From positions 1-38,851 of the forward strand of contig JAFUUX010000127.1 in assembly GCA_017471325.1 (NCBI GenBank): DNA of 38,851 nt. Reading direction: 5' to 3'. The notes beneath the pieces were generated by a model, which saw only the letters and a program-made list of their open reading frames with translations, was not told where the DNA came from and did no database searches. Shown piece after piece: positions 8,534 through 15,859 of this stretch; position 1 is the first letter of the stretch, and every line of letters starts with the position of its first letter. Source of the DNA: Lachnospiraceae bacterium. GTDB lineage: Bacteria; Bacillota; Clostridia; Lachnospirales; Lachnospiraceae. Position numbers and translations under genes: made by a program.

Positions 8534-8575
8534 TTTTTTCTTTACACGATGGCTTTTCTTTTTTCTTTACACGAT
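8534..8575. repeat. Two 17-bp direct repeats upstream of the ffh promoter
   Basis: TTTTTTCTTTACACGAT occurs at 8534-8550 and again at 8559-8575, period 25 bp. In promoter orientation each copy is ATCGTGTAA plus an A-rich tract, and the pair lies immediately upstream of the -35 box, where UP elements or activator sites sit. The rest of 8576-8697 shows no gene. Confidence 0.85.
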
Positions 8576-8697
8576 ACCTCCCTGGCTTAGTCCATTGTTC
8601 TGCCGGTGCCTCACCCGGATACGGAGCAGAACTCCGTTCCAAACCGGATAAACCCATGTTTCGATCCGGACAGATACCGATACATCATGACTTTCCG

Positions 8698-10350
8698 TTA
8701 TTTTCCGCTGCTGATCTGATAGCGGATCTCCTCCCATGCCTGCTGCAGTGTGCCCGCATCCGGTTTTCCGCAGATCGCATGCAGCACGTAAAATTCGAGC
8801 ACATCCAGCGTATGATCCTGCGCATACAGCGCCATCTCATCCACGATCTCATCGCGGTAAACCGTCAGGGATCCGTATGCGCTCTCATCCACGCCGTAAT
8901 GCACCGGCAGCTGCACGCTGACGCCCATATATCTTCGCAATAAGAGCAGCAGTTTCTCTTCATTTAACTGCTCCGTCACCGCCAGCGTCCGGGAAAACAT
9001 CTCCGACAGATAGGCTGTGTCATCTTCAAATACCTTCTCCGCATTCGCGTTATGCCCGCCATAAGACTGCGTGGGACCGTCATCATAAATATTGATCTGG
9101 AAAAACGCTGCCGGATCATAAGGCATCATGATCTCCTGATACGGATCCGTGACCGGGATATGCGCATACGCGGTCCGCTCCGCCGGCAGCACTGCGCCCA
9201 GCGGCTTTCCGAGCACGCCGGGATTCTTCCTGTTCAGCTGCGTGCTCACGCCCTTTGGCATCCCCGGCCCGTCCTTGGGATAAACATAGCGGTCCGTCAA
9301 CTGCGCAATGGGGGATAAGACATCCGAAGTGTAATGGTTCAGCATGACCGGTGAAGAAAAGCAGCCGCTTAAGCCGACCGGCGAGAGCGCCTCCCAGCAT
9401 CTATGATCGGCAACATCGGGAAAGGCATTCCGCACACCCTGAAACTGTCCGCTGATCACTGCGGGCAGCGGCATCGGCTGTGCCATTCCGTAAGCAGAAA
9501 ATTCCGTATACCATTCCTCGTTATTGTAGACCAGCGGATTGCGCAGCCAGGCCTTATCAGCCGGCAGGGCCGCAAAATTCACGCGGTCGGTCTGCGCAAA
9601 ATACTGATGGAAGTTATAGTAGGGATTGATCACGGCTGCATTTGCCACATAAGCGCAGCCGCCCATCTGCAGCGCATCCAGCATCAGCGCCGTATAGCCG
9701 CCTGCGCTGGTGCCTGTCACGGCGATCCTTCTTTTGTCAATCCCCTTCATATGTCGCAGCGTATAGAGCGCCGCATTGTTAAATACCAGATCATCCTCCA
9801 GCAGGGTTTCATTGGCTTCCACATTTACAAAAGCAGGAGATGCCACCGCCCAGCCATGCTGCAGATAATTGTATCCCTCCAGCGAATACTCTCCCACCTC
9901 ATAATGCGCGACATAGACCAGCGGGACATCGCCCGCCGCCTCCGGCGGGAAGTACACGCGCAGCGCCCTGGTGCTCACCATGCCGTTTTTATCGATAAAC
10001 CTGACCGGGATCAACTGCTCGCGCACGCCCTCGATATGGCTGATCGCCCAGTTGCTCCAGGTAAGCCCGGAGAGGATCGCCATCAGTTCCTCATCCTGCG
10101 CGCTGTTTTCACTGAGCGCACTATCTGCGCTGACGGAACCATACAGGGGATCTGCCGCATCCGCCGACACCACCCCGTTTGAGGATACGCCCGCATTTTC
10201 ACTGACAGCATTCTGCCTGCTGCCTCCGCCCTGCACCACGGTCTCATTCCCCGGCTCTGCAAACACAGGCACTGCCATCTGCAGCACCCAGACAGGCAGC
10301 AGCCATGCCCACGCCCTGATCCGCAACGATCTATACAAAAATGCCTTCAC
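8698..10350 (-). CDS. Secreted alpha/beta serine hydrolase (GxSxGG esterase/peptidase-like)
   Basis: A GTG start at 10350 is preferred over the upstream ATG because GGAGG stands 8 bases before it and gives a proper signal peptide: basic start KAFLYRSLRIR, hydrophobic AWAWLLPVWVLQMAVPV, cleavage at VFA. Residues ~35-90 are a Ser/Asn/Ala-rich spacer with repeated AVSEN/SALSEN-like units, common in secreted Lachnospiraceae proteins. The catalytic domain has the nucleophile in RRIAVTGTSAGGYTAL (Ser215 of 550) and a late His candidate in QSYGGHNAN. The GTSAGG elbow is seen in tannase/feruloyl-esterase and prolyl-oligopeptidase-type hydrolases; the substrate cannot be read from the sequence. It is divergent from a TetR gene, which may control it. 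Confidence 0.75.
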   Translation of the reverse strand: MKAFLYRSLRIRAWAWLLPVWVLQMAVPVFAEPGNETVVQGGGSRQNAVSENAGVSSNGVVSADAADPLYGSVSADSALSENSAQDEELMAILSGLTWSNWAISHIEGVREQLIPVRFIDKNGMVSTRALRVYFPPEAAGDVPLVYVAHYEVGEYSLEGYNYLQHGWAVASPAFVNVEANETLLEDDLVFNNAALYTLRHMKGIDKRRIAVTGTSAGGYTALMLDALQMGGCAYVANAAVINPYYNFHQYFAQTDRVNFAALPADKAWLRNPLVYNNEEWYTEFSAYGMAQPMPLPAVISGQFQGVRNAFPDVADHRCWEALSPVGLSGCFSSPVMLNHYTSDVLSPIAQLTDRYVYPKDGPGMPKGVSTQLNRKNPGVLGKPLGAVLPAERTAYAHIPVTDPYQEIMMPYDPAAFFQINIYDDGPTQSYGGHNANAEKVFEDDTAYLSEMFSRTLAVTEQLNEEKLLLLLRRYMGVSVQLPVHYGVDESAYGSLTVYRDEIVDEMALYAQDHTLDVLEFYVLHAICGKPDAGTLQQAWEEIRYQISSGK

Positions 10351-10410
10351 ATCCAACGCCTCCGCCATATACGATCATTTATACCCGCGAACGAAATCAA
10401 CTGCCGATTC

Positions 10411-10445
10411 TATAGTAAGCGCAATAAGTAATTGCGCTTACTATA
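10411..10445. repeat. Perfect 15-bp inverted repeat between the hydrolase and tetR
   Basis: Arms TATAGTAAGCGCAAT (10411-10425) and ATTGCGCTTACTATA (10431-10445) enclose 5 bases. It could be an operator for the hydrolase promoter, but its TATAGTAA...TTACTATA ends match the palindrome at 33544-33580, which favours a dispersed hairpin repeat. Confidence 0.85.
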
Positions 10446-10497
10446 ATAAGTATAACATACAGCCCTTTCCCTGAAAAGTCTGGATTTTTGCGCTTTC

Positions 10498-10526
10498 TTG
10501 CCACGCGGCACAAATTATGATACAAT
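10498..10526 (+). promoter_or_regulatory. Promoter of the tetR gene
   Basis: TTGCCA (10498-10503), 17-base spacer, TACAAT (10521-10526). Start of transcription would be near 10533, about 30 bases before the ATG at 10563. Confidence 0.65.
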
Positions 10527-10532
10527 TGTATC
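10519..10532. promoter_or_regulatory. Candidate TetR operator
   Basis: GATACAATTGTATC is a perfect 14-bp palindrome lying over the -10 box and start site of the tetR promoter, the normal place for an autoregulatory TetR site. No second copy was seen near the hydrolase start. Confidence 0.45.
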
Positions 10533-10562
10533 CTGTTTGTGATATGCCCGAAAGGAAGAGCC

Positions 10563-11114
10563 ATGGATCATAGAAAAGCGGAAAACAAAAGGGTAAAAAA
10601 CGCGATCACGGAATCCCTTTTTACACTCATGCACCAAAAAAGCCTTCAGGAAATCTCGATCTCAGAGATCATCCGCTTAGCCGGCGTGGCACGCTGCTCC
10701 TTTTACCGCAATTACAAATCCAAGGAAGATGTGCTCATCACGCTTGTCCGGGATATCCTGGAAGACTTCCGCGCATCTGCGGATTACGACCTGCATGACT
10801 ATACTTCCGAAAAGCACATCCGCCGCTGTATCGCATATTTCAAACGCTACAAAAACTATGTGCTGGATCTGCTGCACTCCGGCTTTGGCACCATGCTTTT
10901 GGATGAACTGAACCATTTTCACGAAGCGGTAGCCGGGGACCTTCCTGCCGATTCTCCAAAGCGCTACCGCCTGTATATCTTCATCGGTGCTCTTTACAAT
11001 ACCATGACCGTCTGGCTGCAGGAAGAAAACCCCTTATCCGAGGACGAACTGGTAAAGTCCATTGTTACTATTCACAGCCCTTCGTGCTGTGATAGTAACG
11101 GGTTTTGCCAATGA
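10563..11114 (+). CDS. TetR/AcrR family transcriptional regulator with element-derived C-terminus
   Basis: The ATG at 10563 follows AGGAAGAG; an upstream in-frame ATG at 10539 lacks a site. The 183 residues start with a TetR helix-turn-helix (KNAITESLFTLMHQKSLQEI, ISEIIRLAGVARCSFYRNY, KSKEDVL), then an all-helical ligand/dimer domain (RRCIAYFKRYKNYVLDLL, LYIFIGALYNTMTVWLQEE). The last 16 residues (VTIHSPSCCDSNGFCQ) are read from the inserted repeat at 11064-11208. Removing the insert and one target copy restores an ending of VKSIPT-stop, so the protein has gained about 14 foreign residues in place of two. It is divergent from the secreted hydrolase, a likely target. Ligand unknown. Confidence 0.85.
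   Translation: MDHRKAENKRVKNAITESLFTLMHQKSLQEISISEIIRLAGVARCSFYRNYKSKEDVLITLVRDILEDFRASADYDLHDYTSEKHIRRCIAYFKRYKNYVLDLLHSGFGTMLLDELNHFHEAVAGDLPADSPKRYRLYIFIGALYNTMTVWLQEENPLSEDELVKSIVTIHSPSCCDSNGFCQ
11056..11063. repeat. Left copy of 8-bp target site duplication
   Basis: AGTCCATT directly precedes the element; the same 8 bases follow it at 11209-11216. Confidence 0.85.
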
Positions 11115-11208
11115 AAATCGCCTGCGGCGATAGGCAAAACCCTTCTCTCCCGGAATGTTTTGGGTCGTAATCGCGCAGCAAGTGCGCGATTCGACTGTGA
11201 ATAGTAAC
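11064..11208. mobile_element. 145-bp MITE-like element with hairpin subunits
   Basis: The ends are perfect 14-bp inverted repeats, GTTACTATTCACAG (11064-11077) and CTGTGAATAGTAAC (11195-11208), flanked by AGTCCATT on both sides. No coding capacity for a transposase. Inside are three hairpins: a terminal palindrome 11064-11099 that carries a third copy of the end motif; a nested stem with arms GGGTTTTGCC and GGCAAAACCC around ATCGCC-TGC-GGCGAT; and AATCGCGCA/TGCGCGATT. It inserted in the tetR 3' end, between convergent tetR and patB, where the hairpins may also end transcription. The transposase family that mobilised it is not evident; an 8-bp duplication fits several IS families. Confidence 0.85.
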
Positions 11209-11216
11209 AGTCCATT
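11209..11216. repeat. Right copy of 8-bp target site duplication
   Basis: AGTCCATT, identical to 11056-11063. The old tetR ending continues from here as CCTACCTGA. Confidence 0.85.
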
Positions 11217-11253
11217 CCTACCTGAAAGCCTCACCGTTTTCCCTGTACAAAGA

Positions 11254-12420
11254 TCATCTGCTCTGCCACTGGCGTACCCCGTCCGCAAGCCGGTTCAAAC
11301 CATCCATGTATACGCTCTTCGGGCAGGCGATATTCATGCGCAGAAAAGCCCCGCCATGCTCTCCGTACACTGCCCCTGCGGAAACAAACAAGCCTGTTTT
11401 CTCCCGCAAATATGCAGCGATCTCCCTGCTGCCACCGCCCAGCGCACTCACATCCAGCCACATCAGATAGGTAGCCTCTCCTTCGATCACGGTTATTTCA
11501 GGGATCCTGCGGCGGATAAATCCTGTCACCGTTTTTTTGTTCTCATAAATATATGCCCGCAGTTCCTCCAGCCAGGGTGCGCCCTTTTCAAAAGCCGCGG
11601 TTGCTGCTACCGCAGCAAAGACATTCGGCTCTGCCACCTCGTCCGTATTCAGCCCCCGCCATACCTTATGGCGCAGCACGGGATCCGGCACACACACCGC
11701 GGCTGTCTGCAGACCTGCCAGATTAAACGTTTTTGTCGGAGCCATGCAGCTGATGCTGACCTCCCTGCATGCCTCCGAAACCGATGCAAACGGAACATAA
11801 TCTTTTCCGGGATCCGTGATATCACAATGGATCTCGTCCGCGATCACCGTCACATGATGCTTTTTCGCCAGCGCGCCTATTGCTGCCAGCGTATCCCTGT
11901 CCCATATCTTTCCTACCGGATTATGCGGGTTGCATAGAAGCATGAGGCTGGTCTGCGGATCTGCCAGTTTTTCCTCCAGATCCTCCAAGTCCATCGTAAA
12001 CTGCTGCTTTTCATAGCGCAGCGGACTCTCCAGCACACGGCAGCCGTTATTGCGGATACAATTATAAAAGACATTATAGACCGGCGTCTGGATCACCACA
12101 TTCTCATTCGGTGTCGTCAGTTTCCGCACCGTCGTGGATATCGCAGGGATCACCCCCGTGCAGAATACCAGCCAGTCTTTTTCTATCGTCAGGCCATGGC
12201 GCGTGCCCCACCACCGCTGATAGGCTGCGTACCAGGCATCCGGTACCTCCGTGTAGCCAAATACCCCATGTTCCAGTCTCACGCGCATCGCCTCTATGAT
12301 CTCCGGCGCTGTCTGAAAATCCATATCCGCTACCCACATGGGCAGTTCATTTTCCGCCACATTCCATTTACTGGAATCCGTCCCCCGCCGGTCTGTGACC
12401 TGATCAAAATCATACATCAT
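11254..12420 (-). CDS. PatB/MalY-type PLP-dependent C-S lyase/aminotransferase
   Basis: A 388-residue fold-type I PLP enzyme of the MalY/PatB branch, cystathionine beta-lyase-like: it cleaves cystathionine or cysteine conjugates to a thiol, pyruvate and ammonia, and some members also act as regulators. Family blocks include ELPMWVADMDF, FCTGVIPAIS, LLCNPHNPVGKIW, VIADEIHCD (Asp195) and APTKTFNLAG, where Lys230 is the PLP Schiff-base lysine. The start overlaps the DUF3737 stop by 11 bases with GAGGTG upstream, so the two are coupled. The gene ends 38 bases from the MITE copy of the target duplication. In many gut Clostridia DUF3737 and PatB genes are neighbours, so the pairing is normal. Confidence 0.92.
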   Translation of the reverse strand: MMYDFDQVTDRRGTDSSKWNVAENELPMWVADMDFQTAPEIIEAMRVRLEHGVFGYTEVPDAWYAAYQRWWGTRHGLTIEKDWLVFCTGVIPAISTTVRKLTTPNENVVIQTPVYNVFYNCIRNNGCRVLESPLRYEKQQFTMDLEDLEEKLADPQTSLMLLCNPHNPVGKIWDRDTLAAIGALAKKHHVTVIADEIHCDITDPGKDYVPFASVSEACREVSISCMAPTKTFNLAGLQTAAVCVPDPVLRHKVWRGLNTDEVAEPNVFAAVAATAAFEKGAPWLEELRAYIYENKKTVTGFIRRRIPEITVIEGEATYLMWLDVSALGGGSREIAAYLREKTGLFVSAGAVYGEHGGAFLRMNIACPKSVYMDGLNRLADGVRQWQSR

Positions 12421-13300
12421 CTGCCACCTCGATCCACTCCGGATGTGCGGAATGCTTTACGATATCTGTGCAGACGATCTTTGTCTTCTCCGGATCGATC
12501 CTGTCTTTTTCTATGATCAGTTCCCCGATGCGCGGTGCCCGGATGCTTCCCTCCTGCGGATTTAAGATGCTGTCTATCTCTGAGGTGATCTCTGCTTCAA
12601 CCTTTGCATACTCAAAGGCCAGTGTCGTATTGATCAGTTTGCAGTTCTTCATCACCAGATTGTCAATATAGCACATGCCCTGCAGGCTTTCGACCGTACA
12701 GTTAACCAGCGTCAGGTTCTTTGCATTCCAGCCCAGATATTCCCCGGGAATGAAGGAATCGTATACCGTGACATTTTCACTGTTCCAGAAGGCATCCTTT
12801 GAAAGCAGGCGAGAATTCCGGATCACGGCATTTTTGACACCGTCAAAGGAATAATTGCCGTCCAGGATCAGGCCGTCGATCTCCATATCCGAACAGCCCA
12901 TCGCAAAATAATCCCCTTTTGCTGTTACGTTCCGAAGTTTTACACCATTGCAGTTCCAAAGTGTTTCCTTTGCATCCGTAAAAGTCACATCCGTAAGGGA
13001 CAGTTCCTTACAGCGGCGGAAATTTTTCGGTGCCTGGATCACTGCCCTTTCCACACGGATCCGATCCGTATACCATACGCCGGCCCTGGCCATATCAAAC
13101 CAGGTGCAATCCAGCACTTTGATATCCCTGCAGAACCAAAGCGGGTATTTCCAGCGGAACATAGAACCGCATAGTTCTATATTGCTGCTTTCTTTTAACG
13201 GCGATTCCCCGTCTTCAAAGATACAGTCCGTCACTTTCAGGTCATGGCTGCCAAATAAAGCTCTTTCCCCTTTTAAATTCAATTGTTTCAGTTCTTTCAT
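12410..13300 (-). CDS. DUF3737 family right-handed beta-helix protein
   Basis: The 296-residue protein is made of short strand repeats with periodic hydrophobic, Asn, Cys and Trp positions (IELCGSMFRWKYPLWFCRDIK, LSLTDVTFTDAKETLWNC, VTVYDSFIPGEYLGWNAKNL, LVNCTVESLQGMCYIDN), the pattern of a parallel beta-helix as in DUF3737. The ATG at 13300 is used since GGAG lies about 11 bases before it; the frame is open to 13324. No signal peptide, so it is cytoplasmic. It is translated together with the PatB-like lyase. Function is unknown; these proteins are often beside PLP C-S lyases. Confidence 0.85.
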   Translation of the reverse strand: MKELKQLNLKGERALFGSHDLKVTDCIFEDGESPLKESSNIELCGSMFRWKYPLWFCRDIKVLDCTWFDMARAGVWYTDRIRVERAVIQAPKNFRRCKELSLTDVTFTDAKETLWNCNGVKLRNVTAKGDYFAMGCSDMEIDGLILDGNYSFDGVKNAVIRNSRLLSKDAFWNSENVTVYDSFIPGEYLGWNAKNLTLVNCTVESLQGMCYIDNLVMKNCKLINTTLAFEYAKVEAEITSEIDSILNPQEGSIRAPRIGELIIEKDRIDPEKTKIVCTDIVKHSAHPEWIEVADDV

Positions 13301-13395
13301 CCGGTTGTTTTCTCCTCTGTTCATTGTTTTTTGATTACTGTGTCTTTATTTATTCAGCCCCTCATTTTTTCTCTGTTCATGCTCCCGAAAAAAGA

Positions 13396-15714
13396 TCACA
13401 CATCTTCCGCCTTCAGCCATTTGGGCTCCTTTTGCTGCTTTGCCTGATACAGTCTTTCGTCTGCAGCCGCCAGAGCCTGCGCCAGCGTCTTTTCTTCTTC
13501 CGTTTTTACTACATATATGCCGGCAGATGCCGATAACAGATACGGTTTGTCACTCTCCCGGTTAAACTGTTCAAAGACTTTCTTCAGTTTCTGCGGGAGC
13601 TGCGTTTCCGTGATCTGAGCGTTTTCCACCGCACAGGCACAGGCATATTCATCCCCGCCGATCCTGCCCAGCACGGCATGCTCCGGCATAACGCTCTGCA
13701 GGATCTTTCCCATCTCACAGAGTGAGAAATCCCCCTCCTCGTGTCCGAACCGGTCATTTACCTGTTTTAAATAATTCATATCCATATACGCGATCAGGAA
13801 ATCTTTCCCCTCCTGCCGCCATTCTTCCAGCCTGCTTTCGGCCGTTTCCAGGAAACCTCTGCGGTTCATCAGCCCTGTCAGGCCATCGTATCTGGACAGT
13901 TTATCCAGGGCGATATTTTCCCGCTGGGTTACTTCCAGATGCTTTTTCAACTCTTCCTGGATCTTCTCATTCATCTGCAGGATATGCAGCATGTGCGCTG
14001 CGGCGCCCAACTGGCTGACCACAAATTCGCCTTCCACAAACAGCCCTTCCGTCAGGTCGCACAAGAGCAGACCATAGTTTTCTTCCCCGAAAAACAGGGG
14101 CAGAAGCACCATGCAGCGTCTTTCCTTTCCCATCTCCCGGTTGTCAAACAGATCTTCCTGATATACCAACTGACGGAATTCCGGGATAGTACGCACCACA
14201 CCGTTTTTGCAGACCGCTTTCATATAATACATATCCTGCACCGGAAAAGGATATCCGTCCTTCAGCCGCACGGTTCGTTCAAAGCGGTACAGATACGCAT
14301 TCCTGATCTGCAGCCAGGAAAGATAATTCAGGAATGCAGCGTAACTTTTGGAAGAGCCGTTCCGGAAATTCATGGTTTCCCGTACAAAGTTTTTCATCTC
14401 TCCCTTCATCACACCCTGCAGATGCGACATATCTCCAAAACGCTTATCCACCGCAAGGATCAGCCTGCGGTAGATCTCGTTCCATAATTCCTCCAGAGCA
14501 GCCTCCGCTTCCAGCGTCGCGCCGCGCACATGCAATGCCTCTGCGCGCTGTCTGTCCAGATAGTAGAGCAGTTCATCCAGATCCATGTAGGACATGGCAT
14601 CCGTCAGGATGAAATCATCCAGCTGTTTCAGAACTTTCTGTTTGGTATTGAAAAAATCCTGAAACTCGTCCTCCGGTGTCAGCAATGTCCTGACAAACTC
14701 GGAAAACAGGGCACATGTCTCTTCCGCCTCTTCCTGTTTTCTGCCGTTGATATAGCGGTAAAACACCGTATTAAAATCTTCTATAAGATGCTTAAGCCCG
14801 CCGAGCGTCTTTCCCTGGCGGATCTCATCCATGGTGCCAAAAGACTCGCGCAGCACAAAACGGGACGGCAATGTCACATTCTCCACCGGCTCATCCATCA
14901 TTTTCTTCTGGATATACTCTACCGCCTTCATTCCCAGCAGCACCGGATCCGCCGCGATCGTAGACAATGGCGGATCCATCGTCAGACTGCGCTGTATGTT
15001 ATCATAGCCCAGCACCTTGACATCCCTGCCGGGCTCTAATCCCTGTTTTTTTAATACTTCATAGGCGGCGATTGCCATATCATCATTTACGCAGAACACC
15101 GCATCCATCCTGGGATTGTCCAGGATCAGCGCAGCCATTGCCTGCCGTGTCGCCTGGGAATCGGCAAGATCCCCATGCGCACACTGCTTTGCCTGGTATG
15201 GCAGACCATATTTTCTCAATGTCTTTAAATAGGCCGCCTTCCTCTCCTGCGAATCCGTATTTCCGTCCGGCCCGTCTATGATGCAGATGTACTTACAGCC
15301 TGCTTTTTCGATCAGATACTCCAGTCCTTCACACACCGCGTTCTGGTTATCGTAACTGATGCAGGTATATCCATCCATGCGGGAAGCCACCAGCACACTT
15401 GGGATATCGCTGTAGTTTTTCAAAAACTGCCGCATCTTCTCTTCCGTTGTCATGCACCCGATGCAGCCCGCCGCGATGATCAGTCCGTCCACATTATTCT
15501 TCTGTATGTGTGAAAAAACGGTACCATACTGGTATTCAAACTGGTATTCCGGCGTACCCGACAGATCCCTGAACAGATACTTGCCCGGCAGCACCACCAC
15601 ATCCAGGTCTGCTTCCTCTGCGGCACGCATTACCCCGCGGCACAACTGCGTCGTAAAACTGTCCACGATCCCGCTCACAAACATCCCGATTGTATATCGT
15701 TCCTTTTTTACCAT
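13396..15714 (-). CDS. Diguanylate cyclase with LacI-type periplasmic-binding sensor domain
   Basis: Residues ~5-290 form a LacI/GalR ligand-binding fold (YTIGMFVSGIVDSFTTQLCRG, DGLIIAAG, ICIIDGPDG, DAVFCVNDDMAIAAYEVL, VKVLGYDN), but no helix-turn-helix precedes it. A ~260-residue helical/GAF-like middle follows, then a GGDEF domain with YDGLTGLMNRRGF and RIGGDEYACA (GGDEY 686-690 of 772), which should be active; no RxxD inhibitory site is seen before it. No membrane helix or signal peptide is visible, so it would sense a sugar-like ligand in the cytoplasm and make c-di-GMP. The ATG at 15714 is preferred, with GGGGGAG 5 bases before; another ATG lies at 15759. The gene stands alone after the FDH terminator. 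Confidence 0.9.
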   Translation of the reverse strand: MVKKERYTIGMFVSGIVDSFTTQLCRGVMRAAEEADLDVVVLPGKYLFRDLSGTPEYQFEYQYGTVFSHIQKNNVDGLIIAAGCIGCMTTEEKMRQFLKNYSDIPSVLVASRMDGYTCISYDNQNAVCEGLEYLIEKAGCKYICIIDGPDGNTDSQERKAAYLKTLRKYGLPYQAKQCAHGDLADSQATRQAMAALILDNPRMDAVFCVNDDMAIAAYEVLKKQGLEPGRDVKVLGYDNIQRSLTMDPPLSTIAADPVLLGMKAVEYIQKKMMDEPVENVTLPSRFVLRESFGTMDEIRQGKTLGGLKHLIEDFNTVFYRYINGRKQEEAEETCALFSEFVRTLLTPEDEFQDFFNTKQKVLKQLDDFILTDAMSYMDLDELLYYLDRQRAEALHVRGATLEAEAALEELWNEIYRRLILAVDKRFGDMSHLQGVMKGEMKNFVRETMNFRNGSSKSYAAFLNYLSWLQIRNAYLYRFERTVRLKDGYPFPVQDMYYMKAVCKNGVVRTIPEFRQLVYQEDLFDNREMGKERRCMVLLPLFFGEENYGLLLCDLTEGLFVEGEFVVSQLGAAAHMLHILQMNEKIQEELKKHLEVTQRENIALDKLSRYDGLTGLMNRRGFLETAESRLEEWRQEGKDFLIAYMDMNYLKQVNDRFGHEEGDFSLCEMGKILQSVMPEHAVLGRIGGDEYACACAVENAQITETQLPQKLKKVFEQFNRESDKPYLLSASAGIYVVKTEEEKTLAQALAAADERLYQAKQQKEPKWLKAEDV

Positions 15715-15805
15715 AATCTCCCCCGGTACAACATCGTACTTTTCTGCCGTTTCCATCATCCCGCCGATACGCGGTTCCTGTCATTTCAGATGCCCGGAAT
15801 GATCC

Positions 15806-15841
15806 GAAAGAAAACCGGGGCATACCCTGTAGATACGCCCC
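15806..15841 (-). terminator. Rho-independent terminator after fdhA
   Basis: Minus strand: GGGGCGTATC (15832-15841), loop TACAG, GGTATGCCCC (15817-15826), ten pairs with two G-U, then GGTTTTCTTTC. It lies 19 bases after the fdhA stop. Confidence 0.75.
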
Positions 15842-15859
15842 GATCCCATTCATACATAA

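Noticed and set aside
8534..8575. CRISPR-like repeat pair
   Set aside because: Only two 17-bp units with an 8-base spacer, low complexity and no cas genes.
9403..10182. Plus-strand 259-codon frame opposite the secreted hydrolase
   Set aside because: His/Arg/Ile-rich composition of a reversed coding strand, with no start signal.
11064..11208. Simple convergent terminator between tetR and patB
   Set aside because: The inverted ends and the exact 8-bp flanking duplication require an insertion event, though the hairpins may still terminate transcription.
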